NCBI GenBank assembly: GCA_016209865.1
Contig: JACQVL010000339.1
Span: 1-9,913 of the forward strand
Length of the DNA stretch: 9,913 nucleotides
Reading direction: 5' to 3'
DNA from: Candidatus Latescibacterota bacterium
GTDB lineage: Bacteria; JAAXHH01; JACQVL01
The notes beneath the pieces are model-generated. The model made no database searches and had not been told where the DNA came from. It saw only the letters and a list, made by a program, of their open reading frames with translations. Shown piece by piece: positions 1 to 6,183 of the stretch (position 1 is its first letter; every line of letters begins with the position of its first letter). The translations under genes were made by a program, and so were the position numbers.

Positions 1-1
1 G

Positions 2-115
2 CGCCGGGCAGATCAGGATATCGTCAACGTCCTCAAATCCAGGGTGGAATCCGATGAGAATACGTACATTCGCACCCGGGCGAGAGCGGTCTTAGAGGAG
101 ATCAAGCAACAATGA
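2..115 (+). CDS. C-terminal end of a probable HEAT-repeat protein (partial)
   Basis: An open frame enters from the left edge and ends at a TGA at 113-115, giving 37 residues of a protein's C-terminus. The last part (DENTYIRTRARAVLEEI) resembles the second helix of a HEAT repeat: an Asp-Asn-x-Tyr-Ile-Arg turn followed by an Ala/Leu-spaced helix. The stop overlaps the start of the next gene in an ATGA junction, so the two are probably translationally coupled. From general knowledge, DUF4097-type genes often follow a sigma factor and an anti-sigma or HEAT-containing protein; this fragment is too short to say whether that is the case here. The HEAT assignment is an inference from one repeat-like segment. 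Confidence 0.6.
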   Translation, partial: RRADQDIVNVLKSRVESDENTYIRTRARAVLEEIKQQ

Positions 116-1359
116 CCCGCCGCATCCGGCTGTTTCTGATCCTGTTGTGCTTCGCCGTCCGCCTGATGGGGATGTCCGCCCTGGCGGGAGAGGTCGAGAA
201 ACAGTCGAAGGACAGGAATCCCAACAGGAATCGTAACGTGAACCGTACCCGGTCGCTGGGAGAGAGCCGGTCTGAGTCGTTCTCCGTCAGCCCAGGCGGG
301 ACGCTGGACGTGTCGAGTGAGGTCGGGAGTATTCTCATCTCCGTGTGGGAGAAAAATCAGGTCGTCGTCCGGGTCCAGGGCATCGACCCGGATGACCTCG
401 ACCAGGTCAGGATGACCCAACTGGGCAGCACCGTCCGTGTGGAATACCATTCCTCCGGCCGGCGCCCGCGCCGGATGCGATTTGAGGTCAGCATCCCGTC
501 CCACTTCAACCTCGACCTTCGGACTGGCGGTGGCGACATCGAGCTGCAAGGGCCGCTCACTGGCGATCTCCGGGGCAAAACATCGGGCGGAGATGTCCTC
601 CTCGCCGACGTCAGCGGGAGGGTGGATATGTCAACCTCCGGCGGGAACATCCGGACGGGCAAGATTCAAGGAGAAGGATACCTCAAGACCTCCGGAGGGG
701 ACATCCGGGTGGAGATGGTCGGCGGGAATATGGACGTGTATACCTCCGGGGGGAACATCAGCGTCGGGAACGTCGGCAAGACGTTGAGGGCGCAGACCGC
801 CGGCGGGGACATCGAGATCGGGGATGTGGGCGGGGAAGCGACCGTCTCGACCGCGGGCGGGAATATTCAGGTGGGCAAGGTGTCCGGCAGGGCGACGTTG
901 AAGACGGCCGGGGGGGATATCGAGTTAAACGGGGGGAGCGGGATCGTTTCGGCCATCACCGCCGGGGGCAACATTACGCTCGACAACGTGTCCGGGTCCG
1001 TGGAGGCCAGGACGGTGGGCGGGGATGTGACGGCCGCACTCAGACCGAGTGGACAAGGGAGAAGCCGGCTGATCACCACAGGCGGTGAAGTCACCCTCTA
1101 CCTGCCGGCCAACGCGAAAGCGACGATTGAAGCGCGTATCCGTGTTCAAGGATACTGGAAGCGTGGAAGACGGTATAACCAGGATTACGAGATCCGATCC
1201 GACTTCAAGGCCGACTCGTACGAGCAGGATGACCGGCTCAGAGAGATCCGCGCGACGTACACGCTCAACGGCGGCGGTGAGACCATCTGGCTGGAGACAG
1301 TCGAGGGGAATATCGAGATTCGCAAGCTGGAATCGCGTCCCCGGCAGGATGAACGATAA
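112..1359 (+). CDS. secreted DUF4097-family beta-solenoid (putative adhesin-like) protein
   Basis: This 415-residue protein has a signal peptide: MTRR, a hydrophobic core (LFLILLCFAV), then SALA before Gly26, a plausible signal peptidase I site. A basic Asn/Arg-rich stretch follows (about residues 34-48). Residues 50-135 form the N-terminal part, and residues 138-327 carry eleven T-x-G-G-[DNE]-[IV] motifs, eight of the intervals being exactly 18 residues. This is the pattern of the DUF4097/DUF4098 'putative adhesin' beta-strand repeat family, which folds as a right-handed beta-solenoid. The C-terminal 90 residues are less repetitive and end with another such turn (TVEGNI). The protein should act in the periplasm or at the cell surface; the name 'adhesin' is a family label and no function is demonstrated. 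The ATG overlaps the upstream stop. It is convergent with the aminotransferase gene, 11 bp away. Confidence 0.85.
   Translation: MTRRIRLFLILLCFAVRLMGMSALAGEVEKQSKDRNPNRNRNVNRTRSLGESRSESFSVSPGGTLDVSSEVGSILISVWEKNQVVVRVQGIDPDDLDQVRMTQLGSTVRVEYHSSGRRPRRMRFEVSIPSHFNLDLRTGGGDIELQGPLTGDLRGKTSGGDVLLADVSGRVDMSTSGGNIRTGKIQGEGYLKTSGGDIRVEMVGGNMDVYTSGGNISVGNVGKTLRAQTAGGDIEIGDVGGEATVSTAGGNIQVGKVSGRATLKTAGGDIELNGGSGIVSAITAGGNITLDNVSGSVEARTVGGDVTAALRPSGQGRSRLITTGGEVTLYLPANAKATIEARIRVQGYWKRGRRYNQDYEIRSDFKADSYEQDDRLREIRATYTLNGGGETIWLETVEGNIEIRKLESRPRQDER
523..1092 (+). repeat. in-frame 54-bp coding repeats (18-residue beta-solenoid rungs)
   Basis: Motifs of the form T-x-G-G-[DNE]-[IV] begin at residues 138, 157, 175, 193, 211, 229, 247, 265, 283, 301 and 322 of the DUF4097 protein. 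From residue 157 to 301 the spacing is a constant 18 residues (54 bp). The fifth position of the motif alternates Asp and Asn through nine consecutive copies (157-301), suggesting that the unit of duplication was a pair of rungs. The second position changes from Ser (copies 157-211) to Ala (229-283), which also fits block duplication. Confidence 0.85.
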
Positions 1360-1399
1360 CGTTGGAACGTTCACACGTTCGAACGTTCGAACGTTAAAA
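1360..1399. repeat. tandem octamer array CGTTNNAA, copy 1 (5 units)
   Basis: Five consecutive 8-base units begin at 1360, 1368, 1376, 1384 and 1392: CGTTGGAA, CGTTCACA, CGTTCGAA, CGTTCGAA, CGTTAAAA. Positions 1375-1394 form a perfect 20-bp palindrome. The array begins directly after the TAA of the DUF4097 gene and runs into the 3' end of the convergent aminotransferase gene, so it spans the junction and contributes codons to the latter. The same octamer family occurs at 5140-5179. It could form a short hairpin on either transcript, but no T-run follows, so I do not call it an intrinsic terminator. Confidence 0.85.
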
Positions 1400-2516
1400 C
1401 GCGCTGCACCGCCGCCACGCCCACCCCCACCTTGAACTGATAGCCCAAATACGCCAGTCCCATCTCGAGGGCGGATATCCCGACAACCGCGTGGAATTCG
1501 TCCGCGTACCCCAGATGGGCGATCCGCACGATCTTCCCCTTCAGATGATCCAGACCGCCGCCCATGATGATCCCGTACCGCGCCTTGAGGTGCTTGAGGA
1601 GTTGATTGCCGTCGATCCCGGCGGGCAGGGTCACAGACGTGAGGACGTTCGACGGGCGTGTGGCGAAGAGTTCGAGACCGATCGCGCGGACGCCCGCGCG
1701 GGTGGCCTCGGCCAGGCGTGCATGACGGGCAAAGACGTTCGCTAACCCCTCGGCTTTGATCTGACGGAGCGCCTCGGCCAGCCCCATGATGAGGGTAATC
1801 GCAGGAGTGTACGGGTTCAGCCCTTTCTTCAGTGCCTCCTTCGCACGTTTGAAGCTCAGGTAGTACCGCGGTGAGGTTGCCCGATCCGACGCGGCCCACG
1901 CCCGCGGCCCGACACTGGCGAACGCCAATCCCGGCGGCAGCATCAGTCCTTTCTGCGAACCGGACACGACAACGTCCACATGCCAGTCGTCCGGACGGAG
2001 GTCGTTCGCCCCCAGCCCGCTGATGGCATCGACGACGAACAGCACGTCCCGGCCGCTCACCACCCGGCCGAGGGTCTCGATGTCGTGCAGGACGCCCGTT
2101 GACGTCTCGCTGTGGGTGGCAAAGACCGCCTTGATGCCTGATTCGCGGCTCAGGACGTCCGCGACGACGCTGGGATCGACGGCGTGGCCCCACTCCACGT
2201 CGATCGGGACGGCCTCGACCCCGTACGCGGCGCAGAGTTCCGCCCACCGGCCGCCGAATTTCCCCGCCCGGATGACGACCGCCCGGTCACCCGGCGATAA
2301 CAGGTTGGCGACCGCCGCTTCCATCGCCCCCGTCCCGGAGGCGGTGAACGTCAACACGTCGTGCGCCGTCTGGAACACGTACTTGAGGTGCTCCGTCACT
2401 TCCTCGAACAGCCGGACGTACTCGGGCGACCGGTGATTCAGGATGGGCTCCGACATCTTCAACGTCACGTGAGGCGGAACGGGAGTCGGACCCGGCGCGT
2501 AGATGTAGGATCTCAC
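1371..2516 (-). CDS. PLP-dependent class V aminotransferase (alanine-glyoxylate / serine-pyruvate type)
   Basis: This 381-residue fold-type I PLP enzyme belongs to the class V AGXT/serine-pyruvate aminotransferase family. The start is a GTG at 2514-2516 preceded by AGGAGA, and the protein opens with the family's YxxAPGPTPVPP motif. SGTGAMEAA (60-68) is the phosphate-binding loop, HSETSTGVLHD (135-145) the substrate/PLP segment, Asp163 (VVDAIS) should pair with the pyridine nitrogen, and Lys189 in GSQKG is the expected Schiff-base lysine. Members of this subgroup carry out glyoxylate, serine or aspartate transamination; substrate cannot be read from sequence. It is last in the dap gene run, 100 bp after dapH. 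The final residues (about TFERSNV) and the stop come from the CGTTNNAA array, so the native C-terminus probably lay near AAVQRVL. A link to serine/glycine metabolism is the default; a role in lysine synthesis is speculation from position. Confidence 0.88.
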   Translation of the reverse strand: MRSYIYAPGPTPVPPHVTLKMSEPILNHRSPEYVRLFEEVTEHLKYVFQTAHDVLTFTASGTGAMEAAVANLLSPGDRAVVIRAGKFGGRWAELCAAYGVEAVPIDVEWGHAVDPSVVADVLSRESGIKAVFATHSETSTGVLHDIETLGRVVSGRDVLFVVDAISGLGANDLRPDDWHVDVVVSGSQKGLMLPPGLAFASVGPRAWAASDRATSPRYYLSFKRAKEALKKGLNPYTPAITLIMGLAEALRQIKAEGLANVFARHARLAEATRAGVRAIGLELFATRPSNVLTSVTLPAGIDGNQLLKHLKARYGIIMGGGLDHLKGKIVRIAHLGYADEFHAVVGISALEMGLAYLGYQFKVGVGVAAVQRVLTFERSNV

Positions 2517-2534
2517 AAGGCTCTCCTACGGAGA

Positions 2535-2623
2535 GCAGTGAAGAGTTAAGAGTGAAAGGCAAAGAGAGCCAGTGGGATGCAATGTTTTTCACTCTTCACT
2601 CTACATTCTTCACTCTTCACTGC
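2535..2623. repeat. inverted heptamer array (AGTGAAG / TTCACTC family)
   Basis: The right arm has five heptamers from 2588 to 2622: TTCACTC, TTCACTC, TACATTC, TTCACTC, TTCACTG. The left arm from 2537 has the complementary type: AGTGAAG, AGTTAAG, AGTGAAA, then decaying units. The ends form a perfect 12-bp inverted repeat, GCAGTGAAGAGT (2535-2546) against ACTCTTCACTGC (2612-2623). The element fills nearly all of the dapH-aminotransferase spacer and could fold into an imperfect hairpin in the mRNA. The dapH stop codon (TGA, complement of 2617-2619) lies inside the last heptamer. There is no reading frame, transposase or target duplication that would make it a conventional insertion sequence. Confidence 0.85.
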
Positions 2624-3351
2624 TTTTTTGGCAGTTCTCGTAGCGCATCGACAATCTGTGTCTTCGCTTTCGTCCGGTCGTCGACGCGCTTGATGGCCCG
2701 CGCGGGCACACCGGCGACGACCGTCTCCGGGGGGACATCCTCGACCACCACCGCCCCGGCGGCCACGACCGCGCCCCGTCCCACCTCCACGCCCTCAAGG
2801 ATGACCGCGTTCGCCCCGACCATCACGTCATCCCCGATGACGACGGACTTCGCGCTGGGCGGCTCGACGACCCCGGCGACGACCGCGCCCGCCCCGATGT
2901 GACAGTTCGCCCCGATGATCGCCCGCCCGCCGACGACCGCGTTCATGTCGATCATCGTCCGCGGCCCGATGAACGCCCCGATGTTGATGACCGCCCCCAT
3001 CATGATGACGCACCCGCTGCCGATCGACACCCGATCCCGGATGATCGCCCCCGGCTCGATCCGGGCGTCGAGGGTGCGGATGTCCAGGAGGGGCACGGCG
3101 GAGTTCCGCCGGTCGTATTCGAGATGAGAATACTGGATCGTCTTGGCGTTGGCCTCCAGCAGCCGAGCCACCTGATCGCTCTCCCCGATGATGACCGGGT
3201 CCTGGTCGGGGTGGAAGACTTTCACCCGACCGGTTCCCTCAGGAAACGTCGTCAGCCGTCCCCGGATATACACTTTGACTGGGGTAGATTTCGGGCTTTC
3301 TTTGATGAACCGGATGATGCTCTCTGCGCTGTCGAGGTCAACGTCCGCCAT
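2617..3351 (-). CDS. dapH: 2,3,4,5-tetrahydropyridine-2,6-dicarboxylate N-acetyltransferase
   Basis: DapH transfers acetyl from acetyl-CoA to tetrahydrodipicolinate, giving N-acetyl-L-2-amino-6-oxopimelate in the acetylase branch of lysine/diaminopimelate synthesis. The 244-residue protein has the DapH N-terminal domain (STPVKVY at 22-28), then [10 protein letters not shown] (81-90), [10 protein letters not shown] (97-106) and a left-handed beta-helix of hexapeptide repeats with MIDMN (133-137), [19 protein letters not shown] (149-167) and VVAGVPA near the end. These match the Bacillus-type DapH I recall very closely; succinyl-type DapD lacks this N-terminal domain and these motifs. The ATG is preceded by GGAG seven bases upstream. 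It sits 60 bp downstream of dapB, in the same run as dapA. The stop codon falls inside a heptamer repeat, leaving a normal RELPKKQ end. Confidence 0.95.
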   Translation of the reverse strand: MADVDLDSAESIIRFIKESPKSTPVKVYIRGRLTTFPEGTGRVKVFHPDQDPVIIGESDQVARLLEANAKTIQYSHLEYDRRNSAVPLLDIRTLDARIEPGAIIRDRVSIGSGCVIMMGAVINIGAFIGPRTMIDMNAVVGGRAIIGANCHIGAGAVVAGVVEPPSAKSVVIGDDVMVGANAVILEGVEVGRGAVVAAGAVVVEDVPPETVVAGVPARAIKRVDDRTKAKTQIVDALRELPKKQ

Positions 3352-3382
3352 GATGATCTCCGTTGATTCGGTCTCACTCGGG

Positions 3383-3430
3383 GTATGGAAGTATGGGAGT
3401 GGGGTGACTCGTCACTCGTCACTCGTCACT
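3383..3430. repeat. composite short-unit array (GTATGGRA octamers then ACTCGTC heptamers)
   Basis: Three octamer-like units start at 3383, 3391 and 3399 (GTATGGAA, GTATGGGA, then a degraded GTGGGGTG). They run directly into three perfect heptamers ACTCGTC at 3407-3413, 3414-3420 and 3421-3427, plus a partial ACT. A lone CACTCG remnant lies at 3375-3380. The array occupies most of the dapB-dapH spacer and extends into dapB, whose last six residues and stop are read from it. Ribosome-binding sequence for dapH begins just beyond it at 3358-3361. Confidence 0.8.
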
Positions 3431-4227
3431 GTCTTGATGATGTCCGCCATCCCGTACAGGCCGGGGGGCTTGCCCTGCAGGAATCGGACTGCCCGGAGCG
3501 TCCCGTGCGCGAACGTCTCGACGCTGTGCGCCCGGTGGGTGATCTCCAGCCGCTCGCCCAGCCCGCCGAACATGACGGTGTGATCCCCGACGATGTCGCC
3601 GGCGCGGATGGCGTGGACGCCGATCTCCCCGGCCTGACGCGGCCCGACGCGGCCGTGCCGGCCGTGGACGACCTGGTCGGCTTCGGGACGTGCCCGTCCT
3701 TCTGTGATCGCGTTGATGATCGCTCGCGCCGTGCCGCTCGGCGCATCCTGTTTGAACCGGTGATGCGTCTCTAAAACCTCCACGTCGAACCCCTCGCCGA
3801 GGGCGCTCGACAGCATCCGGGCGATGGTGGTCAGGAGGTGCGCGCCGACCGACAGGTTGGGCGCGACGACGCAGGGGATTCGGGCGGTAGCGGTGGCGAG
3901 GGTCTGGGACTGTTCAGGCGACAAACCGGTGGTGCCGACGACGGCGGACAGGCCGCGGCTGACGGCAAGCTGGACATGAGCAACGGTCGCGTCCGGGGTG
4001 GAGAACTCGACGAGGGTGTCCCCGCGATCCAGGACGGACTCAAGGTCAGCGCTGATCGCCACACCGATTCGGCCCACCCCGATCAATTCTCCGTAGTCCA
4101 TCCCGAGGTACCCGCGCCCTGGCCGGCCGACCGCCCCCACGATCGTCATGTCGTCGCAGGCGGCCATGAGCTTTCCGACCGCGCGGCCCATCCGGCCAGC
4201 CGCCCCGGAGAGGATCACCCGGATCAT
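3412..4227 (-). CDS. dapB: 4-hydroxy-tetrahydrodipicolinate reductase
   Basis: DapB reduces hydroxy-tetrahydrodipicolinate, the DapA product, to tetrahydrodipicolinate with NAD(P)H. The 271-residue protein has the N-terminal Rossmann motif GAAGRMG (8-14), GTTG (98-101), and the signature ETHHRFKQDAPSGTA (153-167) with His155/His156 and Lys159 at the expected catalytic places. The C-terminal domain has GEIGVHAIRAGDIVGDHTV and the GERLEITHRA strand. Length is normal for the family. Its ATG overlaps the dapA stop by four bases (ATGA), indicating translational coupling. The C-terminal residues after about ADIIK (TVTSDE) are read from the ACTCGTC heptamer array, so the gene's natural end has apparently been replaced or extended by the repeat; this tail lies outside the conserved core and is probably harmless. 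Confidence 0.96.
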   Translation of the reverse strand: MIRVILSGAAGRMGRAVGKLMAACDDMTIVGAVGRPGRGYLGMDYGELIGVGRIGVAISADLESVLDRGDTLVEFSTPDATVAHVQLAVSRGLSAVVGTTGLSPEQSQTLATATARIPCVVAPNLSVGAHLLTTIARMLSSALGEGFDVEVLETHHRFKQDAPSGTARAIINAITEGRARPEADQVVHGRHGRVGPRQAGEIGVHAIRAGDIVGDHTVMFGGLGERLEITHRAHSVETFAHGTLRAVRFLQGKPPGLYGMADIIKTVTSDE

Positions 4228-5117
4228 GCGGCCTGCTCCGTCCCCGCCAGGAGACCGGCCTGGTCGATGGTCTCTCGGATGAGACGCAGGTTGGCGTCCG
4301 AAGGCGGGACGAGCGGCAGACGCATCTCCCCGGAGATCAGGCCCATCAAGGCCAGGGCGGCTTTCACCGGTCCCGGGTTCGTCTCGACGAACAGCGCCCG
4401 GCTGACGGGGAACAGATGGTTGTGCAGCCGGCGCGCCTCGGCAGAGTTGCCTTCCCGGAACGCGCGGACCATCCGGGCGACCTCACGGGGAGCGATGTTG
4501 GCGGTCACCGAGATCACCCCCTTGCCCCCCACGGCCAGGATAGGCAGGGTGAGCGAGTCGTCCCCGGACAGGACGGTGAACCCGTCCCCGCAGCGGTGGA
4601 CGATCGCGCTGACCTGGTCGAGGTTGCCGCTCGCCTCCTTGATGCCGACGATCTGATCGACCTGGGCCAGCTCGGCAACCGTCTCCGGCAGGAGGTTCGT
4701 GCCGGTGCGTGACGGAACATTATACATGATGATCGGCAGGTTCGTGCTGGCCGCGATCGCGCGATAATGGGCGACCAGCCCGCGCTGGGTCGGGCGGTTG
4801 TAGTAGGGGGTCACGATCAGCAGCCCATCGACGCCCGCAGACTGGGCGTACCGGGACATGGCGATCGTCTTGGCGGTGTCGTTCGTTCCGGCCCCTGCGA
4901 TCACCGGGATGCGTCCGCCGACCTCCTCGACAGTGATGGCGATGACTCGCTCGTACTCCTCATGGGAGAGGGTGACCGCCTCCCCGGTCGTCCCGCATGG
5001 CACGATCCCGTCGGTCTCGTGTTCCAGGTGCATCCGGAGCAAACGACGGAGGCCGGTCTCATCGATCTGTCCATCGCGGAAGGGGGTCACCAAAGCCACG
5101 ATCGATCCGGTCAACAT
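4224..5117 (-). CDS. dapA: 4-hydroxy-tetrahydrodipicolinate synthase
   Basis: DapA condenses pyruvate with aspartate semialdehyde, the first committed step to diaminopimelate and lysine. It is a 297-residue TIM-barrel aldolase. Thr43-Thr44 (CGTTGE) and Tyr132 (YNVPSRTG) form the proton relay, Arg137 binds substrate carboxylate, and Lys160 (GIKEASGN) is the Schiff-base lysine; these correspond, one residue offset, to the E. coli Thr44/Thr45, Tyr133, Arg138 and Lys161. The start ATG has a strong GAGGAGG upstream. Within the large DapA/N-acetylneuraminate lyase family, linkage to dapB and dapH makes the DapA assignment secure. The 62-bp spacer to the upstream TPR gene contains a CGTTNNAA array. 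Confidence 0.97.
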   Translation of the reverse strand: MLTGSIVALVTPFRDGQIDETGLRRLLRMHLEHETDGIVPCGTTGEAVTLSHEEYERVIAITVEEVGGRIPVIAGAGTNDTAKTIAMSRYAQSAGVDGLLIVTPYYNRPTQRGLVAHYRAIAASTNLPIIMYNVPSRTGTNLLPETVAELAQVDQIVGIKEASGNLDQVSAIVHRCGDGFTVLSGDDSLTLPILAVGGKGVISVTANIAPREVARMVRAFREGNSAEARRLHNHLFPVSRALFVETNPGPVKAALALMGLISGEMRLPLVPPSDANLRLIRETIDQAGLLAGTEQAA

Positions 5118-5139
5118 CGTCCTCGCCTCCTCGAAAAAA

Positions 5140-5179
5140 CGTTATAACGTTCGAACGTTCAAACGTTTAAACGTTCAGT
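5140..5179. repeat. tandem octamer array CGTTNNAA, copy 2 (5 units)
   Basis: Five consecutive units begin at 5140, 5148, 5156, 5164 and 5172: CGTTATAA, CGTTCGAA, CGTTCAAA, CGTTTAAA, CGTTCAGT. Contained palindromes are AACGTTCGAACGTT (5146-5159) and AACGTTTAAACGTT (5162-5175). The array has the same unit, unit length and copy number as the one at 1360-1399, but a different pattern of variable positions. It lies exactly between the TPR gene stop (5180-5182) and the dapA ribosome-binding site (about 5121-5133). Confidence 0.87.
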
Positions 5180-5848
5180 TTACAGTGCCGCAAGCGCCAC
5201 CTTGGCCTCCCGGACGTACCGGGAGGTCTTATAGGCCGTTACCACTTTGTCGTACATCTGCTTGGCCTGTGCCTTCTGCCCGGCAGCATCGTAACACCGT
5301 CCGGCGTCGATGAGGAGCCGGGGGGCGATGAAGGACGTCGCAAACTGTTCGGCCGTCTGCTGGTATCGCTTAGCCGCGTCGAGATATTTCCCTTGCTGTT
5401 CTCCACACGCCGCCATCCCGGCCATCGCGGAGATCGTCAGCAACTCGTCCTCGTCCTGATGGTCATTCAAGTATCGCTGGAAGGTTTTGAGTGCGTCGTC
5501 CGTACGGCCGACATGAAAGTAGGCGTTGCCCAACGCGATCGCCGCCTCCCCGGCGCTCCGCGTCCCGTCATGCTCCCTCAAGACTCGCTCATAGGCCGGA
5601 ATCGCTTCTTTGTACTGCCCTCGCTGAGCGGCGATCTGCGCGGGCGCGAGCAGGCGAGCCGCTTCCTCGTCGCGCGATTGCCTCATCCGGGAATACAGGT
5701 ACCCGGCTCCTCCCGCCACGACGACCACCCCAACGATGATAAACACCTGCTGGACGTGCCGGAGCAGGTAATCACTCGCGCGATAGACGAATTCCACGAA
5801 CGTATCATGCTTCACTTCTCGTCGTTGCAGTTTCTTCCTGACCGCCAC
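5180..5848 (-). CDS. membrane-anchored tetratricopeptide-repeat protein
   Basis: The protein has 222 residues when read from the GTG at 5846-5848, which is preceded by GGAGGG at good spacing. An in-frame ATG at 5957-5959 would add 37 residues but lies inside the promoter -35 element and is rejected. A basic, charged N-terminus (about 1-33) is followed by one membrane segment (FIIVGVVVVAGGAGYLY, about 36-52), then helical repeats: QYKEAIPAYERVL, RTDDALKTFQRYL, KYLDAAKRYQQTAEQF and QKAQAKQMYDKVV each look like the second half of a TPR. This architecture (short cytoplasmic tail, single anchor, TPR domain in the periplasm) resembles the YfgM/TPR_21 type; partners are unknown. It is the first gene of the presumed operon leading to dapA. 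Its role beside lysine genes is not evident. Confidence 0.8.
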   Translation of the reverse strand: MAVRKKLQRREVKHDTFVEFVYRASDYLLRHVQQVFIIVGVVVVAGGAGYLYSRMRQSRDEEAARLLAPAQIAAQRGQYKEAIPAYERVLREHDGTRSAGEAAIALGNAYFHVGRTDDALKTFQRYLNDHQDEDELLTISAMAGMAACGEQQGKYLDAAKRYQQTAEQFATSFIAPRLLIDAGRCYDAAGQKAQAKQMYDKVVTAYKTSRYVREAKVALAAL

Positions 5849-5931
5849 TGCGTTTCCCTCCGATATCACGGATGACCCTGATGAAACAACCGGACGACAC
5901 CGCTCCCATCCCCACCCGTCACTCATAGGGC

Positions 5932-5959
5932 AATATAGGAAGGAGAGACCGGAAGTCAA
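5932..5959 (-). promoter_or_regulatory. sigma-70-like promoter for the TPR-dap operon
   Basis: Read on the minus strand, TTGACT (5954-5959) and TATATT (5932-5937) are separated by 16 bp, close to the sigma-70 consensus. Transcription would begin near 5925, giving a leader of about 77 nt before the GTG start of the TPR gene. No T-box, lysine riboswitch or leader peptide was recognised in that leader. This is a sequence prediction only. Confidence 0.6.
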
Positions 5960-5994
5960 GCGGTTTCCTGTGTCATCTGTAGATCACTTTTCAC

Positions 5995-6022
5995 TTGACA
6001 AACAATCGCAGTCGCGTATCTT
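5995..6022 (+). promoter_or_regulatory. sigma-70-like promoter for the ilvBNC-leuA operon
   Basis: TTGACA (5995-6000, a perfect consensus -35) and TATCTT (6017-6022) are 16 bp apart. The predicted start near 6029 leaves a leader of about 290 nt before ilvB, unusually long and therefore likely regulatory. The two divergent -35 elements are only 35 bp apart (5960-5994), so one bound regulator could affect both operons. I see no convincing operator palindrome in that interval. Confidence 0.6.
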
Positions 6023-6105
6023 ACGGAAACATCATGATGATAGCATTGATCGGTTCGATGTCCTGTCCAGGTCGTTCCTCATCTCTCTTCGGACACGCGA
6101 CAGAC

Positions 6106-6183
6106 ATGCCAATCGGACGCACCCTTGTCTTACTACTTCCTCTCCTCTTATGGAGCCTTGTGGGATTCCCTGTCCCGCTGTAA
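6106..6183 (+). CDS. putative Leu/Val-rich leader peptide of the ilv operon
   Basis: A 25-codon frame, ATG at 6106-6108 and TAA at 6181-6183, encodes a peptide in which 9 of 25 residues are Leu and 3 are Val, nearly all in the last 19 codons; the core reads TLVLLLPLLLWSLVG. Codons such as TTA and CTA, which should be rare at this GC content, are included. Upstream in-frame ATGs at 6034 and 6037 would give about 49 residues, and neither start has a strong ribosome-binding site. Position between the promoter and ilvB, composition, and a stop codon located inside a hairpin loop match leader peptides of attenuated branched-chain operons. The alternative is a chance hydrophobic frame. Translation is not proven. 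Confidence 0.45.
   Translation: MPIGRTLVLLLPLLLWSLVGFPVPL

Noticed and set aside
13-549. Minus-strand frame opposite the start of the DUF4097 gene
   Set aside because: No domain or ribosome-binding support, and it lies opposite a gene with a clear signal peptide and repeat structure.
925-2247. 440-residue minus-strand open frame across the DUF4097/aminotransferase junction
   Set aside because: It is an Arg/Gly-rich out-of-frame shadow of two well-supported genes in high-GC DNA, with no recognisable domain.
2535-2623. Insertion sequence or transposon remnant
   Set aside because: Inverted ends exist, but the whole element is made of tandem heptamers, carries no transposase fragment, and no target-site duplication was seen.
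5849-5959. N-terminal extension of the TPR protein to the ATG at 5957-5959
   Set aside because: It would overlap the predicted -35 and -10 elements and lacks a ribosome-binding site; the GTG at 5846-5848 has GGAGGG.
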